Shown piece by piece: positions 44,593-55,012 of a stretch of DNA of 64,000 nt (its first letter is position 1; the number at the start of each line of letters is the position of its first letter). The stretch lies in the NCBI GenBank assembly GCA_964035575.1, contig OZ037843.1:434001-498000 (forward strand), read 5' to 3'. This DNA is from Rhynchopus sp. YZ270_cl-10 (lineage: Eukaryota > Euglenozoa > Diplonemea > Diplonemida > Diplonemidae). The position numbers and the translations under genes were made by a program. Below the pieces are notes generated by a model, which saw only the letters and a list, made by a program, of their open reading frames with translations, was not told the DNA's origin and searched no databases.

Positions 44593-47175
44593 TTAGGGGA
44601 TGGTGAACCCTGAGCCTGTCTTGCCTTTTTGTGGGACACTACCGAGCACAGCCTCTTGTTCACTGAGGGTTGGGTCTTGTGTGCGCAGTGGGATTGGCGG
44701 CTGTTTTAGGTCACAACAACGTGCAATCCACGCTGGGAGGTAGCGTGTGTTGACGCCTTTCTTGACAGCTTCCTTCAGGTGGTCGGAGGCCACCTCGTAC
44801 TTCCCTTCATACAATGCATCTATTGCGATGTTGTAGCTACGGTAGCCGGAGGCGCTGCTTTCGAGTTGATACATCCACTCCTCGACTTCGCAGTCAATCT
44901 CGCCTAGCACCTCACACACATACTCTACGAACCCCCCCAGCTGCACCCTCGCAATCCGGCGCATCTCGAACACAATACTGGTGTGCGCCATGTCATCAGT
45001 AAATCCCATTCCCACAAGAACCGGCACACCCCAAATTGCCCCAAACCGCTCCGTGGCGTGCACGCAGCCTAGAGCACGCCCTACATAGGAAAAGCGCTTC
45101 AACCCTTTGCAGCCCATGGAACCACACAGCAGTTTGCCTACCGTAGCCGCGGTGTTCACAGAGAGCTGTTTGGAGACACCATCTCGGGCGGCGACGATAC
45201 GACAGAAACGGATTCCGTTTACATCGTGCTGGCTGCACGGAAAGGCGCCGTTAAACGAAACAATAACACGGTCCGCACTGAAGTCCTCGACAATCCCTCG
45301 GAGCTTCTGCGACGCTGTGTGGAACACCTCGATGTACGCTTCATGTGTGCGTTGCAGGTCCACCGCTGCTGATGACTTTGCGAAAGCGCTGAACCCTCTT
45401 ATATTTCCTACAACAAGCGTCACTTTCTGTGTCTTCAATGTATTTGACATAGTTGCAACACGGGTGGAACGGTAGGACCGGTGGGATGAGGACAGCGCAC
45501 TGTCAATAGAGTTTTTGGAGGACTCAAACGTTCTGGCTGACATGGCATCTTCGGTGGCTTGCTCGTCTACTGCCTGGGGGAGGACGTTTAGTGGAATGTA
45601 GTTTCGGTATTCAGTCAAACGCAGTACCATGCTTTTGAAGGACGTCTGCATGGCAGCAACTTCTGCAATGATGCTGAGAGTGGGGTTGTCAGCGAGCCGT
45701 TCGAGGTCCATGTTTGCTACGCTTTGCATTTCCTTCTGCAGTCTTGTCATTGGCAGGAGGATTAACGTTATCATTGCCAATACAAACCCTGAAGACACCA
45801 CAATAATCACAATGGAAAGACCCAATGCCAAGGCGGAAGCATCGTCCGCCTCCCCCATGATGTCGTCATAAGGGACTGTCACAACGAGAAGCATATTTAA
45901 GCCTCCCCGGAAGCTTAGTGGTACTGTCATTACCACGTCGTCTTCGTGGAGAAGGAGTGCGCGAATGGTGGTCAAAACAGAAAGGTTTCCGTAACGTTCG
46001 TCCAACCGTTGGATTGTTTTTTTGATGCGGGAGGGTTCCTTCCAGTTTGGTGTTGTGCGGATGTTGAGAACTTCTAGATCGTCTTTGGTGCGACCCATCT
46101 CAGCTTGGAGTTCCGCTTCATCGAGGCTCACCGCAATGACTGTTGTGTCGACCATCATCAGCACTGCGATTGAGTGTTCAGATGGCCGCATATCCTGCAT
46201 CAATGGGATCAAGGTTTTCATATCATAGTCCGTTGCGATCGTTGCCAGATGCGTTCCATTTGGCGAATACACGCCACGCGAAACAGTGATCCCAACAGTG
46301 GGCAGCTTGCTATCGTATGGGTACACATTGGACCAGGTTAACTCCTTGACATTATACCAGGGGCGGGTGCGTGGGTCATAGAAGTAGAAATTGCAGGGCT
46401 TATCATTCCTGTCGCTCTGTTTGTACCCACGGCTCACATGGCCATTGGGAGAGATGTGTTCGTCCCGCTCCATGTAGAGCGTCCAGGTGAAGGTAACGCC
46501 TTTTCCGCATGCGACGGAGCAGAGCTTGTCTGTTCTGGTCTTGTCCCCGCAGTTCCCTGCATTGGCGTGGTCGAGGCAGGTCTGCTTGGGGAGTTCCGAA
46601 GGACAGTCGCTCCAGGGCGGAAAGCTTTCTCCGGTTCCAGAAATGCGGACAGTATCTCCCATAGGTTTGGCGAGATGCCCGCCTTCGTAGTTGCCGTGCA
46701 TGGTACCGTAGTAGACAGAACGGATTGAGCGGGAGAGCGGAACAACGAAGCTGAGGGCAAGGCGGTCAACGAAGAGCGCAGAGGTGGGGAAGCGGGTGGT
46801 GATGGGGTCGAGCGCACTGCTGCTCATCATTTCGTGGAGGGTCTCGACGTATGCGATGCCTGGGTGGAGCTCTTTGTGGAGCTGTTCGACAGCGCCACCT
46901 GCCTTGGCAATGAGATACTCTACCTTCGCTTCTTGGATGCTTTCGCGTGACGTAGCGTAGGTGACCCCCCACACAACAAGGCCGACGCACATCAGAGCCG
47001 CTGCTACCACCACAATGATCACCACAGCAAGTCGGAACGTCCGCTTCATCAGACGCCACACCACTGCCGCCAGGAGAAGCACCCCTAAGACGCATAGTGG
47101 CACCGCAGTGAGCGCTGCATGGCTGGTGCGCAGCTCGGTGGAAAACGAGGTGCGGTCAACGGGAACGTCAAACAT
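44593..47175 (-). CDS. Membrane Cache-domain receptor with degenerate cyclase domain
   Basis: 860 aa, one exon. Two N-terminal hydrophobic segments (about 22-40 and 47-72), a large extracellular dCache-type sensor (about 80-435; the family signature DPRTRPWY is at 267-274, and a Cys-rich insert CPSELPKQTCLDHANAGNCG at 191-210), a third membrane segment (447-474), and a HAMP-like linker (475-530). A cytosolic cyclase-like fold follows (about 585-750): TLVVGNIRGFSAFAK has Asn where the metal-binding Asp should be, and VGRALGCVHATERF lacks the Asn of active enzymes. I therefore expect ligand sensing without cyclase activity. The tail EEWMYQLESSASGYRSYNIAI matches the C-terminus of the gene at 16665-18383, so the two degenerate folds form one group. 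Cache domains bind small organic molecules; the ligand is unknown. Confidence 0.85.
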   Translation of the reverse strand: MFDVPVDRTSFSTELRTSHAALTAVPLCVLGVLLLAAVVWRLMKRTFRLAVVIIVVVAAALMCVGLVVWGVTYATSRESIQEAKVEYLIAKAGGAVEQLHKELHPGIAYVETLHEMMSSSALDPITTRFPTSALFVDRLALSFVVPLSRSIRSVYYGTMHGNYEGGHLAKPMGDTVRISGTGESFPPWSDCPSELPKQTCLDHANAGNCGDKTRTDKLCSVACGKGVTFTWTLYMERDEHISPNGHVSRGYKQSDRNDKPCNFYFYDPRTRPWYNVKELTWSNVYPYDSKLPTVGITVSRGVYSPNGTHLATIATDYDMKTLIPLMQDMRPSEHSIAVLMMVDTTVIAVSLDEAELQAEMGRTKDDLEVLNIRTTPNWKEPSRIKKTIQRLDERYGNLSVLTTIRALLLHEDDVVMTVPLSFRGGLNMLLVVTVPYDDIMGEADDASALALGLSIVIIVVSSGFVLAMITLILLPMTRLQKEMQSVANMDLERLADNPTLSIIAEVAAMQTSFKSMVLRLTEYRNYIPLNVLPQAVDEQATEDAMSARTFESSKNSIDSALSSSHRSYRSTRVATMSNTLKTQKVTLVVGNIRGFSAFAKSSAAVDLQRTHEAYIEVFHTASQKLRGIVEDFSADRVIVSFNGAFPCSQHDVNGIRFCRIVAARDGVSKQLSVNTAATVGKLLCGSMGCKGLKRFSYVGRALGCVHATERFGAIWGVPVLVGMGFTDDMAHTSIVFEMRRIARVQLGGFVEYVCEVLGEIDCEVEEWMYQLESSASGYRSYNIAIDALYEGKYEVASDHLKEAVKKGVNTRYLPAWIARCCDLKQPPIPLRTQDPTLSEQEAVLGSVPQKGKTGSGFTIP

Positions 47176-47809
47176 GATTTTTTTTAACCCTTTTTTTTTG
47201 ATAGTCCCAAAGGGTTAATCCACCTTATGCAAAAGGGAGGGGAGGGGGAGTGGGAAATGTGTCCTGGATTTGTTATTGGTGGTTTGCGAGGGAGTGGGAG
47301 GGGTGGGTTACGGAGAGGTACTCCCCGGCATAGGTGGGTGGAGTGCTGGTGGGGGGGGATTTTTTTTTTTTGTTTGTTTGTTTGCCATGAGAATATAGTG
47401 AATTTTGTGTGGTTCTGATATTGATGAAAATATAAGATAAGAATAAGGCGGGGAAAGATAGTTTTCCTTTTTTTTTTTTTTTTTTTTCTAACTTTTTTTT
47501 TCACTGTAACCTATCGGAAGCGGTGACGTTGACTACCGGTAATTTTTGGCCACCGCCGTGTTATCGCAAAAAAGTATGCCACAATTTACCCATTATTTTT
47601 CCCCACAAACCCAAATAAAGAATCGTTGATACAGCCACCCTCCGACTGACCCGCTTTACAATGCCAGCCCAAGATGAAAGCACAAAAATACCCATCCAAA
47701 AACCCCTCTCCAGCACATCACCAAAACAAAACGAGAAACACGCAAACACAAAAAAAACCACAAACGTTGCAAAAAACTATTCTCCCTTTTGTCTCCCTTT
47801 CACCCCATC
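47176..47809. other. Promoter region of the receptor gene and 3' flank of the CBM9-like gene
   Basis: No gene. Contains T runs up to about 20 nt near 47470-47487 and a copy of the CGACTGACCC repeat (47637-47688). Confidence 0.5.
47637..47688 (-). repeat. 'CGACTGACCC' dispersed repeat, copy 3
   Basis: As 16183-16233, slightly more diverged (CGCTTTACAATGCCAGCCCA). About 460 bp upstream of the Cache receptor start. Confidence 0.65.
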
Positions 47810-49186
47810 TCAAAGGCATTCAGCCTCGGTAGTCTCCGTTGTGTACCGATCCGACGCAATCGAGACAGTACTCCGCTGTTTTGTCCCCGGGTCTGTCGTT
47901 GTAACGTTCACAACGAAGCATGGCGCTCCGGACACTGTCTTTGCAGCGTAGTTTGCACAGACGTTCCCTTCTGGGACCACCACTGCGACTTTGAACACGT
48001 CTTTATACGTTGACGCCACTGAGGACAACACGCTCAAACTACATTCATTCGCGTCACTGCAATAGGTCCCTTCCATCAGCTCTGCAACAACCGTTGCGTA
48101 CCTTCCACGTGCCTTAAAAAACGCAATCTCCGCTCTGTGCACCATAAATCCTACATATCTGGCAGGCCACATCGGGGTACGACACACCTCAGACTTGCCA
48201 TCCTCAAACTGAACGACCCCCCACATCTCTGGGTTATGCATATACTGAGTACGCCCTGCATTCTGCCAGACAAACTCCCAATAACAAGCCCACGGTCCGG
48301 TACCAAGAAGAGACGGGTACTGTTTCTGAACTTCAGCGCACATTGCGGAATAGTCATCAGTGAAGAAGTCTATGGAGAGAGGAGAGGCAGAGATTGTTTC
48401 CAGAGGGTGTTCCGCGCGGGCGAAGTTTACCCACCAAAAGCGGTTGCCGGAATTTGGGTTGAACTTTGCATAGTCGTGCTTCGGATCGGAATCCAACACT
48501 CCCCCATGCGTTTCCCCTGCAGACAACGGAAACCGAATTTCAACCGTCCATTTTGGGGTATCAAATGGTGTCAACGCGGAAGGATGCCCTGTCGCCGTTT
48601 TCATCCCCCCTTCCCCCGCTAGAGTCCATGCTTCCCCTTTGTGGTAGGTACTATTATGACACCATTCCGTAGCGACACTGTTATTACACGGTACTCCGCT
48701 GCTGTTCATCCCGCCGTCGGGGACGCGCCACATGACGTCGTAAGTAGCGTTGCGAACGTTCATTTCAAACTCTTTGTAATAGTGTGTGCTCCCTGCAACG
48801 TCAATGAAGACTTCAAAGTCGTTATTCCACCAGGGTGCCTTTCCGTTTGTTAGGTCCTCATTGTGTCCAGTCACGTTCCCCCAGATGAGCGGTTCGTTAA
48901 CCTCTGCGGCCATATAAACAAAAGAAGCATCCCACCGCACCTTCACCCTAGTTTGATACGCTTCGGGTGGGGTAAGGTGTGGAAATGCTGGTGCCGCGAT
49001 GTCCTCAAATGGCTTGTCGGTCCACGCCACGGAAGTCCAGGCAGGATCGTCTAGGTTCCCGTCGATGGTGATGGTTTCCCCTGAAGACAAACGTTGTGCG
49101 ATGTATTGTGGAGGGTAGGCGGATTCAAACTTCCAGCCGTCATCTGCGGAAACGCTAGCAATGCATGGGAGAAGCAGGGCGAGCAT
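47810..49186 (-). CDS. Secreted CBM9-like carbohydrate-binding protein
   Basis: 458 aa, one exon. Signal peptide MLALLLPCIASVSA. The body matches the carbohydrate-binding family 9-like (DOMON-related) fold: ITIDGNLDDPAWTSVAWTDK, then VKVRWDASFVYMAAEVNEP, NNDFEVFIDVAG, FEMNVRNATYDVMW, WTVEIRFPL and FWWVNFARAEHP, ending with MWGVVQFE (residues about 320-330). Proteins of this type bind sugars or act in polysaccharide use; bacterial relatives often come without a catalytic domain. The C-terminal 110 residues (from about 345) are Cys-containing and not recognised. Same strand as, and 634 bp upstream of, the Cache receptor, but the interval suggests separate transcription. Confidence 0.85.
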   Translation of the reverse strand: MLALLLPCIASVSADDGWKFESAYPPQYIAQRLSSGETITIDGNLDDPAWTSVAWTDKPFEDIAAPAFPHLTPPEAYQTRVKVRWDASFVYMAAEVNEPLIWGNVTGHNEDLTNGKAPWWNNDFEVFIDVAGSTHYYKEFEMNVRNATYDVMWRVPDGGMNSSGVPCNNSVATEWCHNSTYHKGEAWTLAGEGGMKTATGHPSALTPFDTPKWTVEIRFPLSAGETHGGVLDSDPKHDYAKFNPNSGNRFWWVNFARAEHPLETISASPLSIDFFTDDYSAMCAEVQKQYPSLLGTGPWACYWEFVWQNAGRTQYMHNPEMWGVVQFEDGKSEVCRTPMWPARYVGFMVHRAEIAFFKARGRYATVVAELMEGTYCSDANECSLSVLSSVASTYKDVFKVAVVVPEGNVCANYAAKTVSGAPCFVVNVTTTDPGTKQRSTVSIASDRYTTETTEAECL

Positions 49187-50125
49187 TGTTGGAAAAAAAA
49201 AGGTGAAAAACTAAAGGAAAGGCAGTACTGTATGAAACTGTAAAAAAAAAGAGGGGGAAAAATTCAAATACAAGTGAGTGTACCTTTGGTACAAATAACC
49301 GGGGGGGTGGACCTCCCCCAATCATGTAGTCCTAAAATCCATTTTCGTGGTTTACATCTGATATGTGCTACTCCCGCTTCCACTCATCAGCCAGATGAAT
49401 GAAAGGATCATTGCAAACACAGGCACAATAGAAATGATTATGATATAATTTTCAATCGAAAGATGGAGTTTTATCCAACACAGGTACAATAGAAAAAAAA
49501 AAAAAGAGCAGTTGAAACGTGCTAAAACGCATCTCAGTCACAAAAAATATATCACACCTCCAGGAAAACCAAGAGCAATGGGTGGAGGTGGGGAGGGGGG
49601 GTGAGCTGGGGGAGGTTCTTTTGTTGTTGTTGTCTCGACAATCGCCTCTCGAGAGAGGCGGCTTATCTGCACTCAATTTTGTCACCCTGGACAGGGGAAG
49701 ATTACGAACGAAAAGATTTCTTTGTGTGATTTTTTTTATTTTTTTGTTGTTCTCTTACTGAGTAGTGTAGTTCCCTGTTGCCTTACCACAGTCCGTGCAT
49801 TTTCGGTACTTCCCTCTGTTCATGAGATTCAGTCCAGTTTCCATTAGGAAATTTTGGAATGAAAGTTTTTAGTTGGTTTGCTTTGTTCTCTTTTTTGGTC
49901 TTTAAAAAAGTACTGTTTGCTCTTTTGTTGCTTCTGTGTTTCAGATCCATGACCATAGCAACGTGCGGACCCTATGAGACAGTTTTCCATTCGGGGAATA
50001 TGGACAGTCTGTAAAAACCCCACACCCTATCCTACCTAACCTTTGGTACTTTCGATGCCCCTTTTTTCTCAGACTTTTTTTTTGGTGTGGCCGGAACCAG
50101 AACGGAAAATTTTTGTTTGATTATA
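49187..50125. other. Upstream region of the CBM9-like gene
   Basis: No gene. Contains the dispersed repeat copy 49265-49400 (AGTGTACCTT, CTACTCCCGCTTCCACTCAT), the motif shared with the sulfatase promoter (49432-49474), the repeat TTGAAACGTGCTAAAACGCA (49512-49540; also near 3617 and 6835), and TCGACAATCGCCT (49635; also near 5708 and 63165). Confidence 0.55.
49432..49474 (-). promoter_or_regulatory. Motif shared with the sulfatase upstream region
   Basis: Second copy of the motif at 26040-26082 (TTTCAATCGAAAGATGGAGT). Confidence 0.4.
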
Positions 50126-51601
50126 GACCATACTTGTAGCTAACTAGCCGTGGTACGTGGCGATTTTGTTTCCCAAAAGAAAGAAAAAAATCGGCCGGAA
50201 AGAAATTTTTTTTACCCAGGAAAAAAATTTTTACCCAGGGAAAAAATTTTCCCCCAGGAAATAAATTTCCCTCAGGCACTAAATTTGCCCCAGGAAATAA
50301 ATTTCCCTCAGGCACTAAATTTGCCCCAGGAAATAAATTTCCCTCAGGAAATAAATTTGCCTCAGGAAATAAATTTGCCTCAGGAAATAAATTTGCCTCA
50401 GGAAATAAATTTCCCCCAGGAAATAAATTTCCCTCAGGCACTAAATTTGCCTCAGGAAATAAATTTGCCTCAGGAAATAAATTTCCCTCAGGCACTAAAT
50501 TTGCCTCAGGAAATAAATTTCCCCCAGGAAATAAATTTCCCTCAGGCACTAAATTTGCCTCAGGAAATAAATTTGCCTCAGGCAATAAATTTCCTTGCAG
50601 GATATGCACCTGGGGAACTGGGTTGCATCCTGTATCTTAAATTTTTTTGCCTGCGGCGCCATTTTTTCATTTTTTGCTCCGCAAAAAAAGGGTTCGTTGA
50701 GTGACTCTGGTGACAGGGATTACGCTCCACGTGTGGAACGTATGGAAACCCATACGTGAATTGTTTTGAAAAGGTGGAATCCGTACGTGTCCATACGTGG
50801 TAATTTGGGTTTTGGATTGAGGCTGGGGTGGGGTTAGGTGAGGAGTGGGGGCTCCGCCCACCTCTCACCTAACCCCCACAGAATTCTATTTTTAGAAGAC
50901 AATTTTCTTCTATTTTACCGGAAAAGGAAGATGCACTGCGGCGCGAGCTTTCAACCCACCCTTCCCGCGACATAGTAGGCAATTTTAAGCGCAATTTTTA
51001 GAAATGTTGCGTACCGTGGCTTCGCTAGAAACTTTCGTTTTAGCAAAATATGGAAGTAAAATTTACGGAACTGGACGATAGTTACCAACAAAAGTGCCAT
51101 TTTATGTCAACATTTTAAAGAAATGTTGCGTACCGTGGCTTCGCCAGAACCTTTGGGAAGCAATGAGGAGTGAGAAAGAAGGATAAGGGCAAAGAAAAAA
51201 GTAGCGTACCATGCGCCTGCGGCGCAAGCTTGCATCACATCCTTTCCATGACATAGTTTGGCTGTAAAAAAAGGTGCAATTGTAAGCGCATTTTTTAGAA
51301 ATGTTGCGTACCGTGGCTTCGCCACGAGTTTAACACTGAAAAGATGGGGAATATGCTTGAACGCGCTGTTGCCCTGTTTCTCAGCAACAAGCGTCCCAGA
51401 TTCAAGAGAAAACGGAGGTGTTCCTGCTGATGGCGGAGGAGTTGGAAAACGTCGCTCCCCCCGTATTTGTTTCCGGAATTGAGCTTCTGAGGACCTTTTT
51501 CGCGCGAAGCGCGAAAATTTTTTTTTTTGCCAAAAAGAAAGAAATTGGGCGTGGAATTCTAAAATTTTTCGGGAAAAACGGCATATTTAGCGATAAGTAT
51601 G
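50126..51601 (-). repeat. 1.47-kb inverted duplication, right arm
   Basis: Reverse-complement partner of 32607-34076. GNA-loop hairpins at 50670-50688, 51019-51025, 51136-51146, 51212-51226, 51313-51325 and 51496-51517. Its minisatellite (50262-50600) has a 36-bp higher-order unit (ATAAATTTCCCTCAGGCACT) absent from the left arm, so the arrays have evolved independently while the flanks stayed close. Confidence 0.8.
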
Positions 51602-53277
51602 TTATAGACTACTATCACCTAGATAGGCAGCCACGGCTTTTTCTTTCACAGGATCCTTAAAAAGAGAGCAAATAGAAGGAGTACGCTTTGTACGATACTA
51701 AGACTCGCGTTAGTCACCTTAACGGGGGAAGAAATTGAAAGTTTTGTTTTGATAGACTACTATCACCTAGATAGGAAGTATGGGGGGATTTGGGTTCCGA
51801 TGACACTATTAAATACTAATAAACCATGGAACGAAAGCAAGAACAGATCTTTCCTTTTACCCCCCAGAGCAAGAATGTCAGGATTTTTCTTTGATTTTCT
51901 TGCCTTTTTTCTTGCTTTGTTGTTATTAAGTAAAAGTGTGGAACCACACGGGAAAATAAAAACTGAAGGGGGTTTTGGGGCAAATGGAAATTCGCCTTGT
52001 GGGGTGTTGGACCAACCACTGTATACCTTTTTTTTCCGGGGGGGAAAAAAAAGGCATTTTTGTTTGATGTAGGGGAGCGGGCGTTTGAATGGGCTTCTTA
52101 TGAAGTTTTTGTTTTGTTTTTTTTTGTTTTTTTGTTGAAAATTTGGCTGTTTTAGTGTAGACACCCGAGGATGAGCTTCACTATAGTTTTTTTTGTTTTG
52201 CTTTTTTTTGTTTTGTGGGGTGTTTGTTTTCTCTCTTATGTTTGTGTTATATCAGGGAGCGGAGGGAAGAAAGGGCAAACGCCTCACCGGACACCGGCGT
52301 ACGCAAGCAAGAACAACAAAATATACTGAATGACAAAACCATCCTCGCGGTACGTCATCACCCCCCGACCACAATTGTTTTCGGATTTTCTCAAATAAAA
52401 GGAGAGCAACCACGTTGTCGCACACATCCTGCACGATATTGAAAAAGAAACGAGCCGAAGGTGGTACTGAGCCTCTCGTGCTTGAAGAAATAATAGTTAC
52501 TTCCGCACTCAGTCAACGAGAACGCAGGCAAAAAAAGAGAAGAGATACTGATGCAGGCACCTCCGACTGACCCACTGTACGATGCCAGCATCGGATAAAA
52601 GCACAAAACAAAACAAAACAAAACAAAACAAAGTTGGAAGTAGGAGAGGAAAAACCCCCCTGCAAATCTCTATAAAACGCTGTCGGTAGACAGGTTGTCA
52701 TAAAACACGTTCAACCCGACGACTTGGTTGCCGTTTATAAAAAAAGTAATTCATAAAAAAAAAGGAAAAGTTTTCTTAGATGAACCTAAACCTCTTGTAC
52801 TTAGGCACTAAAAAGAAAGGAGATGACGTTCATATACGTTCCATTCAAAGAAGAAAAAGCACACAAAAAGGACGATCAAAAACACGACACATCCCGAAAA
52901 GAGAGAAAACCATTGAACACACAAACAAACACACACAGGAGGGAAAGCGTGGGGAGAAAAAATGTGTCTCTCGTGTACCTACGGCTTTGCATACAAAGAG
53001 AAGTTGAAAGGCACCAGACACCACCAGTGGAATACAGGCTTTCGAACCAAGTGATTTCAGATACGCACCAACTGAAGAGATGTAACTTGAACTACCAAGC
53101 CCTCTGACAGTGTGCCTAAAAAAGAAGCTTTATGCGTGTAGTACGTAAAGTGCGAGACACAGGAAGATCAAAACTGTAGAATAAATACAAAATTTCTGCG
53201 ACAGGAAAGGGGGGGGGTGGGAGCAGGCCTCAGCCTAACTGGGGGGTAGGCAGGCCAACACGGATTAGGGGTGGTGG
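51602..53277. other. AT-rich spacer with short repeats
   Basis: No credible gene. ATAGACTACTATCACCTAGA occurs at 51604 and 51751, as direct repeats bracketing 124 bp. An (AAAAC)n tract lies near 52608-52632, a CGACTGACCC repeat at 52551-52607 and a GAACCTAAACCTC hairpin repeat at 52778-52809. Confidence 0.55.
52551..52607 (-). repeat. 'CGACTGACCC' dispersed repeat, copy 4
   Basis: Same orientation as the other three; no gene start follows within 3 kb on the minus strand. Confidence 0.65.
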
Positions 53278-53683
53278 GTCCCCCCCCCCTCTGTACACGG
53301 TTGTACAGGGGCTGGGCCGAAGAAAAATTTTTCCAACCAATTTTTGCCCACAAAAAAACGAAAAAAAAAATTTTTTTTTTCGATTCTCCTGTGTCTGTGC
53401 GTGCTGTGATGGGGTCATTTCGCGCTCAGAAATGAGTATTTTTGACCCAAAATACATGTGTCAGTTTTGGACTGAAAATTTCAAAAATCATGTAAAAACT
53501 GACACATGTATTTTGGGTCAAAAATACTCATTTCTGAGCGCGAAATGACCCCATCACAGCACGCACAGACACAGGAGAATCGAAAAAAAAAATTTTTTTT
53601 TTCGATTTTTTGTGGGCAAAAATTGGTCGGAAAAATTTTTCTTCGGCCCACCCCCTGTATAACTGTGTACAGAGGTGGGGGGG

Positions 53684-53690
<7 letters not shown>
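53278..53690. repeat. Large palindrome, about 195-bp arms
   Basis: Left arm 53278-53470 and right arm 53496-53690 are nearly perfect complements (shared CACATGTATTTTGGGTCAAA, AATGACCCCATCACAGCACG, GGCCGAAGAAAAATTTTTCC-type ends) around 25 bp. The left outer end carries a C run, the right outer end the long G run. Confidence 0.85.

Positions 53691-53722
<32 letters not shown>
53677..53722 (+). repeat. G-tract: G9-A-G36
   Basis: 36 uninterrupted G at 53687-53722, preceded by nine G and one A, followed by TAGGGG. The mirror position in the left arm has only about ten C. Strong G-quadruplex potential; true length may differ because such runs are hard to sequence. Confidence 0.85.
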
Positions 53723-53723
<1 letters not shown>

Positions 53724-53739
53724 AGGGGCAGCGACTCCT

Positions 53740-54620
53740 AACGATTTTTTGTCACTTTTTCGATTTTTGGTATATTGGGCCATTTCCAGGCCACCTCCGG
53801 TCGGAAAACACCCCAGAACTGGGTCAGAAACACCCTGTGGCCCGAAAATCCGTGATAAGGGCGACTCAGAATATGATAAAATGCAAAAAAATAGTGAAAA
53901 AGTGGCTTTTTGACGGTTTTGGCCATGTTGGGTAAAATGGCCATTTTTGGTGAAAAAAATCAAAAAAACAGCAAAATTTCGACATCATGACAGCTGCTTG
54001 GGCACAAAACTACCCCAGGGAGGTCCCGTGAGTCCATTCCGACCTGTTTTGGACACTTTGGGTACTTTTTTTGGCCCACATCCATATCGAATATCCATCA
54101 CACACCCACTCACTCTGAGTGGGTGTGTGATGGATATTCGGGACTATGTGGGGTCCGGGAGGGGTATTTTGGGGGTTTCAGGCAAAAAAACGAAAAAAAT
54201 ATGACCGTAACAGGGGGTGTGCAAAGTGTCTTGGGGATGTCTTGGGGACGTCTTGGGCATTTTTTTGACCTAAAAACACCAAAAAAACACTTCCAAAAGT
54301 GTCAAATATGTCCAAAACAGGTTGGAATGGACTCACAGGCCACTTTTGGGGTATATTTGTGCCAAAGGAGGCTTTGTGATGTCAAAAAATATCCCGGTTT
54401 TTGATTTTTTTCTCGAAAAATCGCTATTTTGCCCAAAGTGGCCAAAACGTGAAAAAAGCCGTTTTTTCACTATTTTTTTCCATTTTTTTGTATTCTGGGG
54501 TGGCTTCTGGGTCGTTTTTCGACCCACAGGCCCCCTGTGACCCACTCTGAGGGTGTTTTTCACCCGCAGTTGCCTTGGAGATGGCCAGATAATGCCAAAT
54601 GAATTTTCCGTGCGTTTGGT
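53740..54620. repeat. Large imperfect palindrome, about 400-bp arms
   Basis: Centre is a perfect 53-nt palindrome (54088-54140: CGAATATCCATCACACACCC ... around CTC). Arms decay outwards: GAGTCCATTCCGACCTGTTT on the left against AAACAGGTTGGAATGGACTC on the right, and module copies with GGGTCA/GACCC and CACTATTTTTTT. The same module occurs at 27720-27850 in the piggyBac-like element. Confidence 0.8.
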
Positions 54621-55012
54621 CCCAGCCAAAATGGCTGGAGTCGTATCCCCTAGGGGGGGGGGGGGTACCACCCACCCCCCAAGGCCAACATCGGCCGAAA
54701 AATTACCCAGAGGCCTGGGTGGGAGAGGCTCACGCAAAAAAATGCTGACCACCTTGGGATGTGGCAGTGCGCGGGGCTGTCCCATTTCAAGTGCCAAAAT
54801 ACATTTTCGTGCACTGATGTCACCAAAATTAAACTCTGCACACACACACATACACAAAAGCAAAAGTAAAAAATGGAGGGGGGAATGTAACCCCGCCCGT
54901 GGGGGAACGGGGGATAACCTGAGCGATGTGTGAGTTCTCTTTTTCGTGAACACGGCAAATCGTCCGATGTGACCCAGCATAAGTTGGGTCCTTTTCAGAG
55001 TGTATATTTCCG
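54621..55012. other. Spacer 3' of the third cyclase gene
   Basis: No gene seen; G12 run near 54652-54665 and a (CA)n tract near 54839-54852. Confidence 0.5.
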
